Positions 1-12,379 of a DNA stretch of 64,000 nucleotides are shown piece after piece (position 1 is the first letter of the stretch; each line of letters opens with the position of its first letter). The stretch covers positions 29,922,707 through 29,986,706 of the forward strand of contig JAWZYU010000025.1 in assembly GCA_038380435.1 (NCBI GenBank), given 5' to 3'. This stretch comes from Ryuthela nishihirai. Taxonomy: Eukaryota > Arthropoda > Arachnida > Araneae > Heptathelidae. The notes below the pieces were generated by a model that was not told the DNA's origin, did no database searches, and saw only the letters and a list, made by a program, of their open reading frames with translations. Position numbers and translations under genes: made by a program.

Positions 1-360
1 TCATCTTCAAATATCTCACAGCACAGTTTGAATATTTTGGAGCAAAACTATCTTACGATACGTTTTCTGTCAGATATCTCGTAATGAACAAAACGTGTGT
101 GTTTTTGTTAATGCAGAAGATGACATGAGAGCGGTTAGGTTTAAGAACTTGGAAGCAAAACCCATAACGAGCTTTGCTCAGCACACGAAAAACGATAGAA
201 ACTAGCAGCAACCCGAGAATTTTCAAAGTTAGAAAAATCCAAAATTCTGTAGAGGGCACGAAATGCATTAAGAACGAGACGAAGGGATCTTAAAAGGTGA
301 TCATGACTTGACACGGGCGAAATCCTTGTTGCTTCGTGCAAAGAGTGAAGAGGTGATAAA
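1..360. other. Non-coding, no gene seen
   Basis: The short ORFs here overlap on one strand in different frames and resemble no family I recognise. I see no repeat family shared with the rest of the window. Confidence 0.4.
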
Positions 361-478
361 ACGTAATATCCATGAAGAGGGAAATCCAGTAAAAGGGAAA
401 AATTCCTTGTGCCACAAAAGGATCGCTCCCGTTCCCTTTACTGAAACAACTGAATTTCCCTTTTCATGGATATTACGT
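361..478. repeat. Fold-back inverted repeat
   Basis: A 25-bp arm at 361-385 is repeated inverted at 454-478 with one mismatch. A second, inner pair (about 387-398 and 432-442) extends the stem, leaving a loop of about 33 nt. This could be a small fold-back element or the remnant of one. No target duplication is evident. Confidence 0.75.
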
Positions 479-853
479 CGATAATCACTGCGTTGGAAGG
501 GTTTTTTTTTTTTAATACAGGAGACGCATTGAAAATAGTACGGACGCTAGATGGCGCCACAATTAGATTTATTTCACAAAGAGAAAATTGATTTACACGC
601 GATGGGTCAACCAAGGGGGCATGGGACGTCGGGATTCAAAATGGCGGATACTGGACAGATGAGGGTTGAAACCAAGGGACATTTTCGGAAGTTTGTGATC
701 GGAAGACATATGTCGTGACCGGACGTGTGACGTCATAGGGGGAAAGCACTGTGCAAAGGGGAGGACTACGGTACGAACTCACTATTAATTTATCTTGTAG
801 AACATCTGTATCAGTTGTTGCTATGACATATTAGCACTTTCTGATTCTTATTA
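479..853. other. Unassigned, locally GC-richer segment
   Basis: A poly-T run near 500-513 is followed by a segment (about 540-780) richer in G+C than its surroundings, including TGACGTCA at about 729-736, a CRE-like octamer. There is no open frame of note. It could be an old promoter-like sequence or an unrecognised repeat. Confidence 0.3.
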
Positions 854-1154
854 AACCAGCTTCTTTGTGAAAATAAACATAAACTTATGTAAATAAATAC
901 CTCTTTCTTGATCATATGCTATATGCGAACTGTGTTTTTTTGCATTAAGTTAATTCAACTTTCCTCAACTATTGTCTTATCAAATCAGCTTCTTCTATTT
1001 GTATAAATAAACATAAGCTTAGGAAAATAAATAGCTCTTTCTTGATCATATGTTTTGTGATTCTCGAAGTTTCTTTTTGTTCATAAATATTGGCTGATAA
1101 TTTGATGTTATGAACTATGGCTTTTTTTGCATTATGTTAAATTCAACTTTCCTC
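854..1154. repeat. Degenerate two-copy tandem repeat
   Basis: The block at 854-921, ending in CTCTTTCTTGATCATATG, recurs at 987-1051. The block at 928-966, ending in TTCAACTTTCCTC, recurs at 1112-1154. The order is conserved with different spacing, so this is an old duplication with indels. No coding potential is visible. Confidence 0.7.
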
Positions 1155-2040
1155 TACAAATAATTAAATTCATTCCATTGGAATATGTAATAGTTATTTT
1201 CATTTAAAACTTGCAAATATTTAATAATCAGCTTACAAAAATGTCTTATGAAAAAAGCTATGCATACAGAATTTCTGAATCCAAAACTATTCGTATGAAA
1301 GAAAAGAATTATGATCTATTGAAAGACTAAGTTGTTGAAAAAGCATGTTTCGAGAATAAAAGACAAAGGAGAATTGTCATGTACATTTAACGTTGGGTCT
1401 GAAAATCTATTAATTACACTTACAAATAATGGCTCCTTTAGTAACAGTATAGCTAAACATATGACAAAGAAATTATCACAAAAGAGGAAGATAATATTTG
1501 TCATATTAATCAAAATTTTAAGATATACAGGTAATGGACAGAAAAATGGAAAGCCCAAGGTTTGCGGAAAACCTTCGGTTTAAATTAAGGAGCAGCATCT
1601 ACGTGCCACTGACAAAGGCATGAAACAAACAAATGGCATCCAAACATGCTTAGCGTCATGTCTATAAAGGTAAACTTGTTGTAACTGCATGTAATTATTG
1701 GTACGATGTCGTCTTAGCGATTTCGAAAGGGGCTTCATGAAGAATAATTTCGAAGGCAATTTCTGCATGGGAATCTAAAAGGAAAACATCATCTGGAAAA
1801 GGCAACAGTGGGCAAAAGAGCATAATGTAAAATGGGCGTTAGTATGATATGCCAAATGAAAAAAGCGAGACACACAACTGATCACTTATGCACGGATTTC
1901 AGTATAACGCGAGAGACTAGTTTCTCAAATATTCTTCAACAGTAATACTTCCAAGCTTTCGAGAATTGAGATAGATGTTTGCAACTTTGCATAGATGCTG
2001 GAGGAGAGTACGTTCAACGACAGTAAAAGGTTTGTTGAGA
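1155..2040. other. AT-rich non-coding stretch
   Basis: An 83-codon ORF (1332-1583, +) and its opposite-strand shadow are the only open frames. They resemble no family I know. No repeat family shared with the rest of the window was seen. Confidence 0.35.
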
Positions 2041-2042
2041 TA

Positions 2043-3256
2043 CACCGGAGAGCCAAAACATTATGACCACTTGCTAAATATGATGCTGGTCCTCCACCTG
2101 CCGTTGAAACAGCTCTTACCTGGCGAGGCATGGACGGTACAAGATTTCTAAAAGTATCTGGTGATATCTGGTGCCAATTCATTACCAGAAGATCTTTTAA
2201 CTCTTGTAAGTTACGTTATTGAGCCGCCTCAGATCGGTTAAATTGTTCCAACACAAACCACAGATGCTCTCTTTGATAAATGTCTGTTTAATTTGGAGGC
2301 CAGAGGAGTACCTGGAAGTCTCCCTCATGTTCCGCGAACCATTCTCGAACAATCAGGGCAGTGTGACGCATTTTCCCGCTGGAAGAAGGCACTACTAGAG
2401 GAGTATACCGTTGCCATGAAAGGATGTACCTGGAATGCAATGACATTTAGGTAGGTGGTAGACGTCATAGTTTCCTGCACATGAATCACTAGACCTAGGG
2501 TTTCCCAGCATAACATTGCCCAAAATATTACACTTCCTCCACCGCCTGGTTTACGTCCCACGGGTCATCCTAGTGCAAAGCTTCCCCAGGTAAACGACAC
2601 ACACATACCCCATCGTGAACATGGTGCAACAGGAAACGAGATTCTTGGGACCAGACGGCCTTCTTCCAATCATTTAAGGTGCAGTTTTGATGCTCGCATG
2701 CCCATTGTAATCACTTTCGACGGTGAACCAAAGTTAGCATGGCACTCGGAGTGGCCTGCGATTACTTAGCCCCATTTGTAACAGGGTTCGATGTACTGCG
2801 TGTTATGACACATTACTCCCGTCACCAGTATTCGAACTACGGCCGAGTTACGCCACAGTATCCCTTCTGTTGGCTCGTACCATACAGATAAACCTTCGCT
2901 TACCTCTAGCATCGATGAGCAGTGGTCGGCCAACAACTTGCCGGCAGTTCGCGGTTTTTCCCACCTCCAACCACATTTTGAAGGTACTAACCACGGGTGA
3001 CCGTGAGCACCGCAGAAGCCTTGCCGTCTCGGAAATGCTCTGACACAGTCGCCTGGCCATTATAATTTGCCCTTTGTCAAACCAACTTAAGTTCGTAGCC
3101 TTTTCCATCTGAAGAACAAGAATAACACTGTTTAACAGAGCTCAGTATGAGGTGTTATTTATAACGTTTCATGACCTTCACACGCGCCGTCGTTTACATG
3201 CAGTTGCTTCGATTTGTATAATGACGATTTGGTCATAATATTTTGGCTCTTCGATT
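2043..3256 (-). mobile_element. Tc1-like DNA transposon, inactivated (copy 1)
   Basis: The ends form a terminal inverted repeat sharing GAGCCAAAA and a following TATGACC, each abutting TA (2041-2042, 3257-3258), the duplication Tc1/mariner elements make. On the minus strand the start of the transposase lies at 3108 and reads as a Tc1-type helix-turn-helix region (MEKATNLSWFDKGQII, then SETARLLRCS and GRPLLIDARGKRR). Further on, pieces of the catalytic domain appear (SVIFWAMLCW, 2325-2561). The frame breaks several times, so no full transposase of about 340 residues can be made. It is a fossil, paired with the copy at 8139-9350. Confidence 0.9.
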
Positions 3257-3479
3257 TAAGTGCAACGGTTTATGTTCTATAGATATATGTAACGAAATTT
3301 TTGAACGCCCCTTGTAATAAATTGATTCAAGTAAGTAGTGCAAATGGGAATTATTTCCATTCATAAAGGTGTCAAGATGCTGATGTCAAACACCTGTTTA
3401 GATCACTTTGGTAAGAAACTTCAAACCAGAAATATTTACCACTTATATTATTACCACATATCATAAAAACAATATTAAT

Positions 3480-4980
3480 GCTGATTATTTTGTTAGTTTA
3501 AATATTTTTATAGGGTTAATTAAGAAAAATAGGTTAAAATGTTTTTGTGAATTGAAATATGAAATCCACATAAACAAACTATTGAAATCTTCTAATGTAA
3601 AAATTGTGATAATATTCTTTATAATGCTGATATCAATAGAGCATTTGAAAGTATTATAAATAATTTACAATTATTAGTTGAAAACTCAAAATTCTAACCT
3701 CAGAGAAGGAAAATGGAAGAACCTGTGAAGTCTTGGATAACAAGTGCATTAGTTTACATATAAAACGAAAATCAGAGAAATCAACGGTGTAGGCAATTTA
3801 ACCAAAAGATTACTGCAGGATGAAATTAAAGTATTTTAAGAAATATCGTAATATTTTGACGAAAAAATTACAAATTTGTTAATAAAGGAGGAGAAAGAAA
3901 ATTTTTACAAGGATATTTTTTTCAGAAATTGTAATAACTATTAAAAAAGAACTGAGATGCAATCACTGAAATGCCTATCAGGTGTAGGGGAAGTAATATT
4001 TTACTAAATTCTATTATAGTTGAAGAGAAAAATTTAACGCAATTTAATGAGAAAGTGTTTGAGTACTTAAGAAGCTATTTTGAATTTAACTACAATGTTT
4101 GATCAATGTTTCGATAAAAAATGAAAGTTTCTTGTTCTCTTTCTACATACTAAAAATCATTTGACCCTGTTCTGCAAGTAATCTTATTTAAAAAGTTGGC
4201 GAAATATGTTGGAAAAAAAAAGTTGGATAATTCGGAGTAAAATGTTTGATTGATTTAAAGTTATTTAGATAATAGAACAAAATGTGCTAGAATCGATAAA
4301 CATATTAGCAAATAAATATAAATAATAAGTATGGGGTTGAACAAGGTGATGTTTTTGAACCTTCCCTATTTTTAATTTTCGTTATTGATTTCTGTGAATT
4401 GAAATTATTTGTAGATTACTGGCATTTGCTGATGACTCAACAATAATTTTTGAAGACAGTGACAGAAAGATTTTAGAAATTGTTAGAAGTGATGTTCGGG
4501 CTATTTATTGATTAGTTGAAATATCCAAAGAAACTTTTTTCATGTCCAAAAGTCTGAACATATTAATATCAAATAAAGAAAAACATGACTAATTTTTAAG
4601 ATAAAATTAATTTTTATAAAGTATTATGTAATGATATAGAATGCAATTGCCCTGTAATTGGTTCTACTGATTATTATAAATATTTGGGTGCTTTATTGAT
4701 CGAAAGTTAACGTGGGGTTTACATATAAATGAAATAATCATAAACAATAAATTCAATAACTAGTAATATGTGTTTTATACGAAAATTTGGTGAAAAGTCT
4801 GTTAAAAATTAGGTATTTAGGGTGGGTTAAATCTTACTTATTATAGGGTCTCTTGTAATGGGGGTGCTTGTATACCTAAATTAAGGCTTTACAATATGGG
4901 CGAAATATCTTAATCAGACAACAATTAATTTAGAAAATTTGTTCATGTTGATGGACTTTATAATATTTACAAATTCTTAC
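3480..4980 (+). mobile_element. Degenerate non-LTR retrotransposon (RT remnant)
   Basis: In the plus direction, translation around 4418-4500 gives LLAFADDSTIIFEDSD, the reverse transcriptase catalytic motif (F/Y-A-D-D) in its usual hydrophobic setting. About 90 bases upstream is a GVEQGDV segment, like the G-x-PQG-S motif. About 220 bases downstream is DYYKYLGALL, like the KYLGV-x-ID-x-KLTW block that follows the RT of jockey, CR1 and I elements. Stops and frameshifts are frequent throughout. The outer boundaries are estimates, and the clade cannot be set from what is left. Confidence 0.7.
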
Positions 4981-5019
4981 TGTGTGGAAATTATATACAT
5001 TCCATATGTTCAAACTTAT

Positions 5020-5310
5020 TAAAAGAACTTGAGACAACAAGAAATAACAATATACAAAGTAATGTAAGATATATAATATAAGAATTAAAAAAAATTACTA
5101 AATCAATTATTTTTACAAAACATTGTGTTTTGATGCCATTTGAGCTATGAGGAAATAAGGCTTTAGAGAAAACATGACACGAGTCCAAAAGGTTTCATAC
5201 CTTAAGCTTGCTATTCATACAGGTGTTTTCTAACCAAAGGCAGAATGACGAACACAGAAAATAATTTCAATAATAGCCCATAACTTGTAAAATGAACTCT
5301 AATATGTATA
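5020..5310. repeat. Segmental duplicate, copy A
   Basis: It shares blocks in order with 7895-8137, starting TTAAAAGAACTTGAGACAAC and ending AATAGCCCAT ... AAACTCTAATAT. The partner is cut by a Tc1-like element at the last shared bases. The 65-codon minus-strand ORF here is not supported as a gene. Confidence 0.75.
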
Positions 5311-5439
5311 ACCGAAAGAAACTTCATTTATCGATAATGATAACCTCGTGTGACTAATATGCCAAGAAGTAATGATAATTTTACGATAAAAACTCCTATG
5401 ATTTGCAAGCTAATGACAAAGACATTTAAAATCCTTCTT

Positions 5440-6600
5440 CCTAAGGGTATTCTTTAATATGAGAGAAGAAAAATAAGATTGTAATATTCGTTGCATGAAA
5501 AGAAATATATAACAGAAAGGTTTCATACGGTAGATAATCTAATTCGGACCAAAAAACATATAGACCTTTCTCGCTACTGTCTACAGACAAGATTTCCAAA
5601 ACATTCGTCACATTTCGTTACTTTATTTCTTATTCTTTCATGCAAGTCTGACTTATCATTCATTTTAACTTTGGTGTCTCATTCACGTATATAATAAAGC
5701 CACAACTGAAAAAGGTCAAATTGCATAAAATCACGAAATTATAAATGCGGGATATTTCAAAAGATAAATTAAAAAAACATGATACTGAATACACCAGGAA
5801 GCATCTGGTTTCATACAAAGCATACGTCAAATTATTTTCCATTTCCCAAAAAGACAAATTACGTAAAAAAACATTTGTGGCAAAGAACTACGAATCAATA
5901 ATATCTTAATCACTTAAAGCCTGCAATTTACAGGCGCGTAATTCTAGAAGGTAGAATGAGAAATGCTCACTTATGTTGTGCTTTCCCAGTAGTAAAGTAG
6001 GCTTTATATTCGCTTTGTACTTTAGTGTGGCAGATGTGAATGTCGGTGACTAATGTGATCTTTTGTCTAGAGTGATTAGTTATTTCTTCATAGTATACGA
6101 AGTCATACACAATTAGCGAATCCTAAGAGAATGAGGCGTGATATAATATCTATTTCTTCAAAACGTAAGATGTAAAGAATGAACTATTCCCAATGAATAT
6201 TCTGGTGGTGAAATAATTATTTTTTCATGGTATACGACGTCACGATCTATTAGGGACGACAGGAAACACAGACGACATAAACATTTGTTTCCTGATAACG
6301 AAAGTGAATAATTATGCAACAGATTACATAATTCAGTTTTTAATTCAGCTTTTAACGTTCATTACCTTAAAACAATGTGAAGAATATTGATATCGTTACA
6401 AATTTAACGGGTGGAAACTGAGCGTGAGTTCAAAAGAATATTTAGGAAAAAAAAGTTCTATAATTAGGTAATTAATTACGAAAGTATGAATAAAAACATG
6501 TATATAAACTAAATTCAACTAACACAAATCTGTATCTTCATCAGTATGAAAATAAACCATCAAAAGACTATTTCACCATATCACTTTCACCTTATCACAG
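5440..6600 (+). repeat. Orphan copy of the Gr upstream unit
   Basis: Blocks here match 25890-26730, which lies directly upstream of the intact Gr gene. Shared blocks include the stretch around TAATATTCGT(T/A)GCATGAAAA, AATCAATAATATC, AGTAGGCTTTATATT, GGCAGATGTGAATGTCGGT and AATGAATATTCTGGTGGTGA. No receptor coding sequence follows; a Tc1-like element starts at 6615. It is most likely a receptor unit whose coding part was lost. Confidence 0.75.
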
Positions 6601-6614
6601 CACTCAGGTATTTA

Positions 6615-7874
6615 GAGGGGTTTATCAAAATAATGGAAACACGTACAGTTAGTGGAGAACATTTTATTAATAAGCTGAACGTCTACCTCAGGCGTTCAGA
6701 ACAGACAAAATTCGACGGGAAATAGATTTATACAAGTCATGCCCATACGGTAATGGAAAGTGGGAACATTCTTCCTGTAAAATATGGCCCAATTGTGCCA
6801 ATGATGCTAGAGGTAGAAAGTGTGATCTGACCTTGGGATCCAGATATTCCCACAAATATTTAATAACACTGAGGTCTGGAGATTGAGGTGGCAAGGGTAG
6901 CTGCTGTACCTCATCCTCACGCTCTCGAAATCACAACTTGACACGTTTTGCGCAATGCATGGGTGCATTATCCGCTTGAAACCAGAGACAGTCATTAGAG
7001 AACAATGTCCGCAATATTGGATGCAGATGGTCCCCGAGAATGGATTTTCAGATTGCGGATGTGAGGCGACCCTGCAGAATGACTAATGGCCCTAAGGTGA
7101 TATGGCACCCCACAGCATCAGGGATCCATATCCATGCTTCACAGTTCGAACCAAAGAGTCAGGGTGATACAGTACGCTTCTGCAGGTTTTCACCAGACGT
7201 ATACTCTACCAGTTGTGGGAAGCAATGTGTAGCACGATTCATCAGACCAGATGACACGTTGCCAGTCTCTTCCATCCGAGTTTTAAGGTTCTTTGCATCA
7301 CCTTACACGTTTTCTAACATTCATGTTGGTAATCAAAGGTTTGTGAATTGTACAACGGCTATAAATACCGGCATGATGAAGTTGCCGACGAACTGTTATG
7401 ACGGACACGGGATAATTCCGACTGGTGTTTAACTCTGCTGCTATTTGCAGTGGTCTTGTGCTTCCGTTGTACAATCTGTGCCAACTTTTGCCTATCCCTA
7501 TCTGAAAACTTCGTATGGCGTCCACAATTTGCACGTTCAGAGGCAATGCCTTGTCCATTTTGATAGTTAGTCATAGTGTTTGATTAGTTCCTCGTGTTAC
7601 ACCTACTATTTCCGCCATTCTGGTTACTGAAGCTCCTGCAAGACACGCACCAATGATCATACGTTTTTGGAGGTCACTAAGATCTGACGTTGTCGACAAT
7701 TACACCACAACAGCTGTTTCAATTGTAGCTGTGGCATCGCTACGTTATAGATGATAACGTACTTCTCCCCTTCATACATCACATCGAGGGTGACGTTGTC
7801 CCTGTGATATGCATGTGGCGCATTGGGTGTACTCCGATCACCGTCGGTGTTCCCATTATTTTGATAAACCCCTG
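6615..7874 (-). mobile_element. Tc1-like DNA transposon, second subfamily, inactivated
   Basis: Terminal inverted repeats of about 24 bp (AGGGGTTTATCAAAATAATG at the left, its complement at the right) abut TA at 6613-6614 and 7875-7876, giving 1260 bp. The minus strand encodes a broken transposase. The helix-turn-helix part lies near 7574-7300, with a conserved TARKLAQ-like segment seen as DRQKLAQIVQR. The C-terminal DDE end is near 6894 with PPQSPDLSVIKYLWEYLD, matching the family's P-x-QSPDLNPIE-x-LW-x-xL pattern with V-I-K in place of N-P-I-E. Frames are interrupted, so it is not functional. Confidence 0.9.
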
Positions 7875-7894
7875 TAAATTCCAAATGATCAATA

Positions 7895-8137
7895 ATATTA
7901 AAAGAACTTGAGACAACAAGAAATAAAAATTTTGAAATTAACAAAATGTTATCAAATCAATTTTTTACAAAACTTCGTAGCAAGAGGCAATATGTCTATG
8001 AGGAAACATGACATAGACTAAACGTTTCATAACTTATTCTTGCTTTTCATACCGTTATTTTCTAACCAAGGCCCGAATGACGGATACAGGAAATAATTTC
8101 AGTAATAGCCCATATCTAGTAAAATAAACTCTAATAT
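7895..8137. repeat. Segmental duplicate, copy B
   Basis: Partner of 5020-5310. Similarity runs from TTAAAAGAACTTGAGACAAC through AATAGCCCATATC to ACTCTAATATA and stops where the Tc1-like element at 8139 inserted at a TA. The duplication therefore predates that insertion. Confidence 0.75.
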
Positions 8138-8138
8138 A

Positions 8139-9350
8139 CACCGAAGAGCCAAAACTATGATCACCTGCTTAATATGATATTGCTCCTCCACATGCTGCCA
8201 AAACAGCTCTGACCCCGCGAGGCTTGGAGGCTACAAGATTTCAAAACCTGTCTTGTGGTATATGGTACCAACACATTATCGGCAGATCCTTTAACTCTTG
8301 TACGTTACGTGGTTGAGCCACTGCAGAACGAATATGCTGTTCCAATACAAACCAGAGATGCACAATTGGATTGATGTAAGTGGAAAATGAAATCATCAAG
8401 GACAATATCTGGAAGCTTTCCTCGTGTTCCGCGAACAATTCTCGAATAAATCGGGCAGTGTGGCATGGCGCATTAATCTGCTGAAAGAAGGCACTACTAA
8501 AGGGATATACTGTTGCCATGAAAGGATGTACCTGGTCTGCAATGATATTTAGGTAGATGGCAGAGACTAGAGTTTCTGCACATGAACGACTGTACCTAGG
8601 TTTTCATAGAAGAACAACCTAGGTTCAGTCATCTAAGTATTCTATCTTCTTTTAGGGTTTCCCAGAATGACATTGTCCAAAGCATTACATATCCTACAAC
8701 GACTTCTTTTCGTCCCATGATGCATCCTGGTGCCAAATTATCCCCAGGTAAATGAATCATACGTACCCCGCCGTCTACATGGTGCAACAGGAAACAAGAT
8801 TCATCGAACCAGACAACATTCTTCCAGTCATTCAAGGTTCAGTTTTGATGCTCGCGTGCCAACTGTAGGCGCTTTCCACGGTGAACCGAGGTTAGGGTAG
8901 GATCTTGGAACCCCCTGCGGTTACGTAGCCGCATTCTCAGCAGTGTTCGAGGTATTGTGTGTTTCACACATTACTCCCGTGACCAGCATTCAAATTACAG
9001 GACGAGCTGCGCCACAATATCCCTTCTGTAAGCTCATACCATACAGGATAGCCTTCTCTCACCTCTAGCATCGATGAACCAGAGTCGGCCCACACCTTGC
9101 CGGAGTTTCGTGGTTTTTCCCTGCTCCGATCACTTGCTTATTCAGAATTTTGAAAGTACTAACCATGACTGATTGTGAGCATCCCACAAGCCTTGCTGTC
9201 TCGGAAAAGCTCTGACCCAATCGTCTGGCCATTACAATTTGGCATTTGTCAAATTCACTTAAGTCTGCTGCCTTTTCCATCTGAAGAACAATACTAACAC
9301 TTATTAACAGAGCTCAGTATCAGGTGTTATTTTTATGCCGTTTCACTCGA
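8139..9350 (-). mobile_element. Tc1-like DNA transposon, inactivated (copy 2)
   Basis: Homologous along its length to 2043-3256. The left end is CACCGAAGAGCCAAAA after TA at 8137-8138. The minus-strand frame starts at 9280 with [20 protein letters not shown] (helix-turn-helix region), and catalytic-domain pieces follow at 8835-8241. The right terminal repeat present in copy 1 (about 3230-3256) is missing, so this copy is truncated at about 9350. Frameshifts and stops break the transposase. Confidence 0.87.
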
Positions 9351-9967
9351 AATCATTTACTCAAACAGATGTATATTGAAAGATTTACATAAATAATTCT
9401 TTTGATATCTCTAATTTTCTTAAGACACGATGTTGCTTTTAAATATTCGAGCTTTCATAACTTTAAATAGAAAGGGAAGATGGTTGAAATTCGAGATTCA
9501 GGGTAATTCAGATCTTTAATTTATCAGAAGTGAAATTTTATCTTAAAAGCACTTTTCTTAAACTTTATAGTGTTTGAAGACTATTTGTCTCTTCGACTGA
9601 AATAAAATGGATGGGATGGTAAGAATTCAATCCTTTCTCATTGTATATTTAGCTTTTTGGCAGAAATATATAATGCAGCTTTTAAGAAAGTGGAAGTGTT
9701 TAGTAAGAAAGGGGACACCGATGAATTCTGAAAGGGCTTCATATCGGAAGGAAATATGAAACAATGTTACAGTTCAAAAAAGAGTTTTAATTGACCTAAA
9801 AACATAACTGAATTAATACAACATAAGAAAAACGTAACATAATTTAATGCTAAAAAATACGTTGAATGGTCTTGACCAGATGCTACCAATTCTCTCTTAA
9901 TAGTGTCGAATGAATTTTTTTCCAGCTTTCAGGATGAGTTGTTTACTTATGAGCCAGCTTTGAGGTT
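9351..9967. other. Non-coding, partly duplicated flank
   Basis: The segment 9358-9420 (CAGATGTATAT ... ATAAATAATTCTTT ... TTTTCTTAAGA) matches 29272-29340 just upstream of a Gr pseudogene, so it belongs to the duplicated Gr landscape. A short SINE-B-like scrap (GGGGACACCGATGAATTCTG) lies near 9710-9745. No gene seen. Confidence 0.5.
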
Positions 9968-10295
9968 CGGCTGTTTTTTACCTCTTATCGGCATACTGTA
10001 TACAAAAGGTCGAAATGGCCACGTCACACGGAGCTCAACGGGTCAGAGAAGGTCGGCAAAGGAGTTGCACTGTACAACTCTTAGGAGACAGATGGTAACC
10101 TCCTGTAACTGGTGCCAGGTCTAAACATCCCATTCGGCAGATTCATCTTTATCCAAGTCCCACTGTGTCCTCTTTCTCATCGAGTGTAGGGTGAGTATTA
10201 TTGGACATAAATCTCAGCATTGGCACAGCTGGGATTCGAACCTGGAAACCTGTAATTAGGGCCTGGCTTGATACCGACTGAACCAAACCCCCGCC
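9968..10295 (-). mobile_element. SINE-B copy, old and diverged
   Basis: Reading the minus strand, a tRNA-like head with a recognisable B box (complement of GGATTCGAACC at about 10230-10240) is followed by the SINE-B body, including the segments seen in younger copies as CTCAGAGAAGGT and GGAGACAGATGGTA on the plus strand. Many substitutions and indels mark it as old. Confidence 0.8.
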
Positions 10296-10605
10296 TCGAG
10301 TATTTGTTATTAGGTTGTATATCCCGTTGTGAACAAAAACAGTGCCGTTGATAGGTAAAACAACTTAGTTTCGCCTCAAAATTTAAAATAACCTAGTTGC
10401 TGTTGTCTGTCGACTGCACTCTCCTCTGCCTGTGTGGACTGAGTTATTTTACAAACTGTGTGTGAGAGAGCTTTGTAGAAGTGTACCTGTCCCTATTTTG
10501 TCAGGATAATCACTCAGGTGGCCGAATACACAAACTGATGTATTTCAACTATGTACACTTTTATTTACAAACACTATAACTATATACATAATCTGTAGCT
10601 ATGCT

Positions 10606-10740
10606 ATACGGACAACATGGCGAAACCAATGTAGTCTCTCTCTGCAAAATATGCTGTTTAAAGCAGGTTGATGAATCCTTCTTCTAACCTCCTCATTACC
10701 TAAAAAGTGAAACCAACCAATGCCCAAGATACACATCACT
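10606..10740 (-). mobile_element. RTE-like LINE 3'-end fragment
   Basis: Blocks match 49870-50010 (AACATGGC ... CAATGTAGTCTCTCTCTGC, then CCTCATTA and AATGCCCAAGATAC), inside the longer RTE-like relic there. Too short to translate meaningfully. Confidence 0.6.
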
Positions 10741-10979
10741 ATATTAAAAAGTTATAAATAATTTTAGTGCATGTAATCTCCATTAATCGTCAAAGTTCAC
10801 CTGAGGTGACTTGAAACATAGTACCCTTCATGATTATGTTACACAGAAACAATTCCCGATGTTCGCGACTTAGTCACGAAAACGTCTTAGGTGTTACGAA
10901 GGATCGATTATTTTTAAACGATCGTAAGAATACATAAGTATTTGAATGAAAAGAAATTTTACAGAAAAAGTATTTTAAT

Positions 10980-12379
10980 TATGGGTATCAATCATATTCT
11001 GATCAACATAAGTTTCAAGCATTTTTTAAATTCCATTTCGAGAAAGGAATTCTAGTCGATTTTCTTCCTTTCCCCTAATTCTTTGGTGACACTTTTCTGA
11101 AGAATTTCATAATCATCATCCTTCATTTCCCTTTTGTCAGTTCCGCCTATAAACACCCAGATGAATAAAGTCAAATTGCATAGAGCCGTTATCTTATCGA
11201 TGTGAAAGGATTCCAATGACGAATGACCACCTATCTTGGATATAAAGCATCTATCGTATGTTCACCAAATTATTTTCTCCAATAGGCAAATTACATTAAA
11301 AAAAATTCTCTTTATTAGAGAGAGAAACGAATCAATAGCAAGTAGGATGCCTGACGCCCTCGATTTACAGACGTCCTAACGTTCAGAGAAAATGGTTGAG
11401 TTATTCTGTGCTGTTCGACGCATAATACTCACTGGAGACCTACGTTTGATATTCCCATTCGTAGATAATTGTGATAGATGCAAATATAGCTCAAAAATAC
11501 GCATCGTTAAGAAGAGATTGTGCGATCTTTGAAGGGTTTCCTGTGAATAGTCCAATTATTCAGAAGATTCTGAAGTATTTCAGGAAAATGAGAGGAATTA
11601 TAGAATACAGGATCAAATGATTTGAGATAAAACAAATTATATTCCTTCCCAAAGCGACAAATTCCGGGAAATAAACCTTTTGTTGTTGAAAGCAACAAGT
11701 AAATTGAAATTACAATATCTGAAGCACTTGGTTTAGAGAAGCAGAAATGCAGAAATGTTAGAGGAAAATCTTGAATAATTCCAAGCTCTACTGTCAAAAA
11801 TTAAGACAGAAAAACTTCAATTGATTTCTAACAGTGACAAAAGCAAATGCCAGTGATAAATGCAAATCCTTAATAATAACGATAGCAAAATAGCTGTTTG
11901 GTTAAACATTAAGTATTTGACGTCGTTCACTTCGTGTCTATTGGCATTCTCACTTTCATAAGGTCATGAATAAGTCTTATGGACAATTATACTTCCTTAT
12001 TTTCGGAAACTGTGACGAGGCTTGTGTGCATGCTGCCGAATTATTGTGAACATTTTGAAGAATCTAAAGCTCTTTAGGAAAGCATGAAAGATTTGAGATT
12101 TAAAAACCTTCAGAAAATCAGTTTTGACATTATCTTCTATTTCGGAACCGATAGGCGTCGATTTCTTTAAAAATGTTTTTGGTTATTTTTCAGTATACTG
12201 CTACTTACCTCGGCATTAAAAGATTTGTGACCTCTCATACACAGATAAACTGCATCTATTTGCTAGTTATTAGCTTCAGTCACTGTAGTAAACGATTAAT
12301 GCAATGTCTGTTTAATTCCTAGTTCTGAATGCGGAATTGCTCGAATCCTGCATTCATATGGTGGTATAACAAAATTACC
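10980..12379 (+). repeat. Upstream unit of the first Gr pseudogene
   Basis: It shares short ordered blocks with the other Gr upstream units: TCATAATCATCATCCTTCATTT (11108 on), AAAGTCAAATTGCATA (11166 on), GAATCAATAGCAAGTAGG-like (11330 on) and ATAAACCTTTTGTTG (11670 on). No gene is visible in it; the 96-codon minus-strand ORF at 11507-11797 is not supported. The unit probably includes ancestral promoter sequence, but no core element can be assigned. Confidence 0.6.

Noticed and set aside
7040..7432. 130-codon plus-strand ORF
   Set aside because: Antisense to the Tc1-like transposase bounded by terminal repeats at 6615 and 7874.
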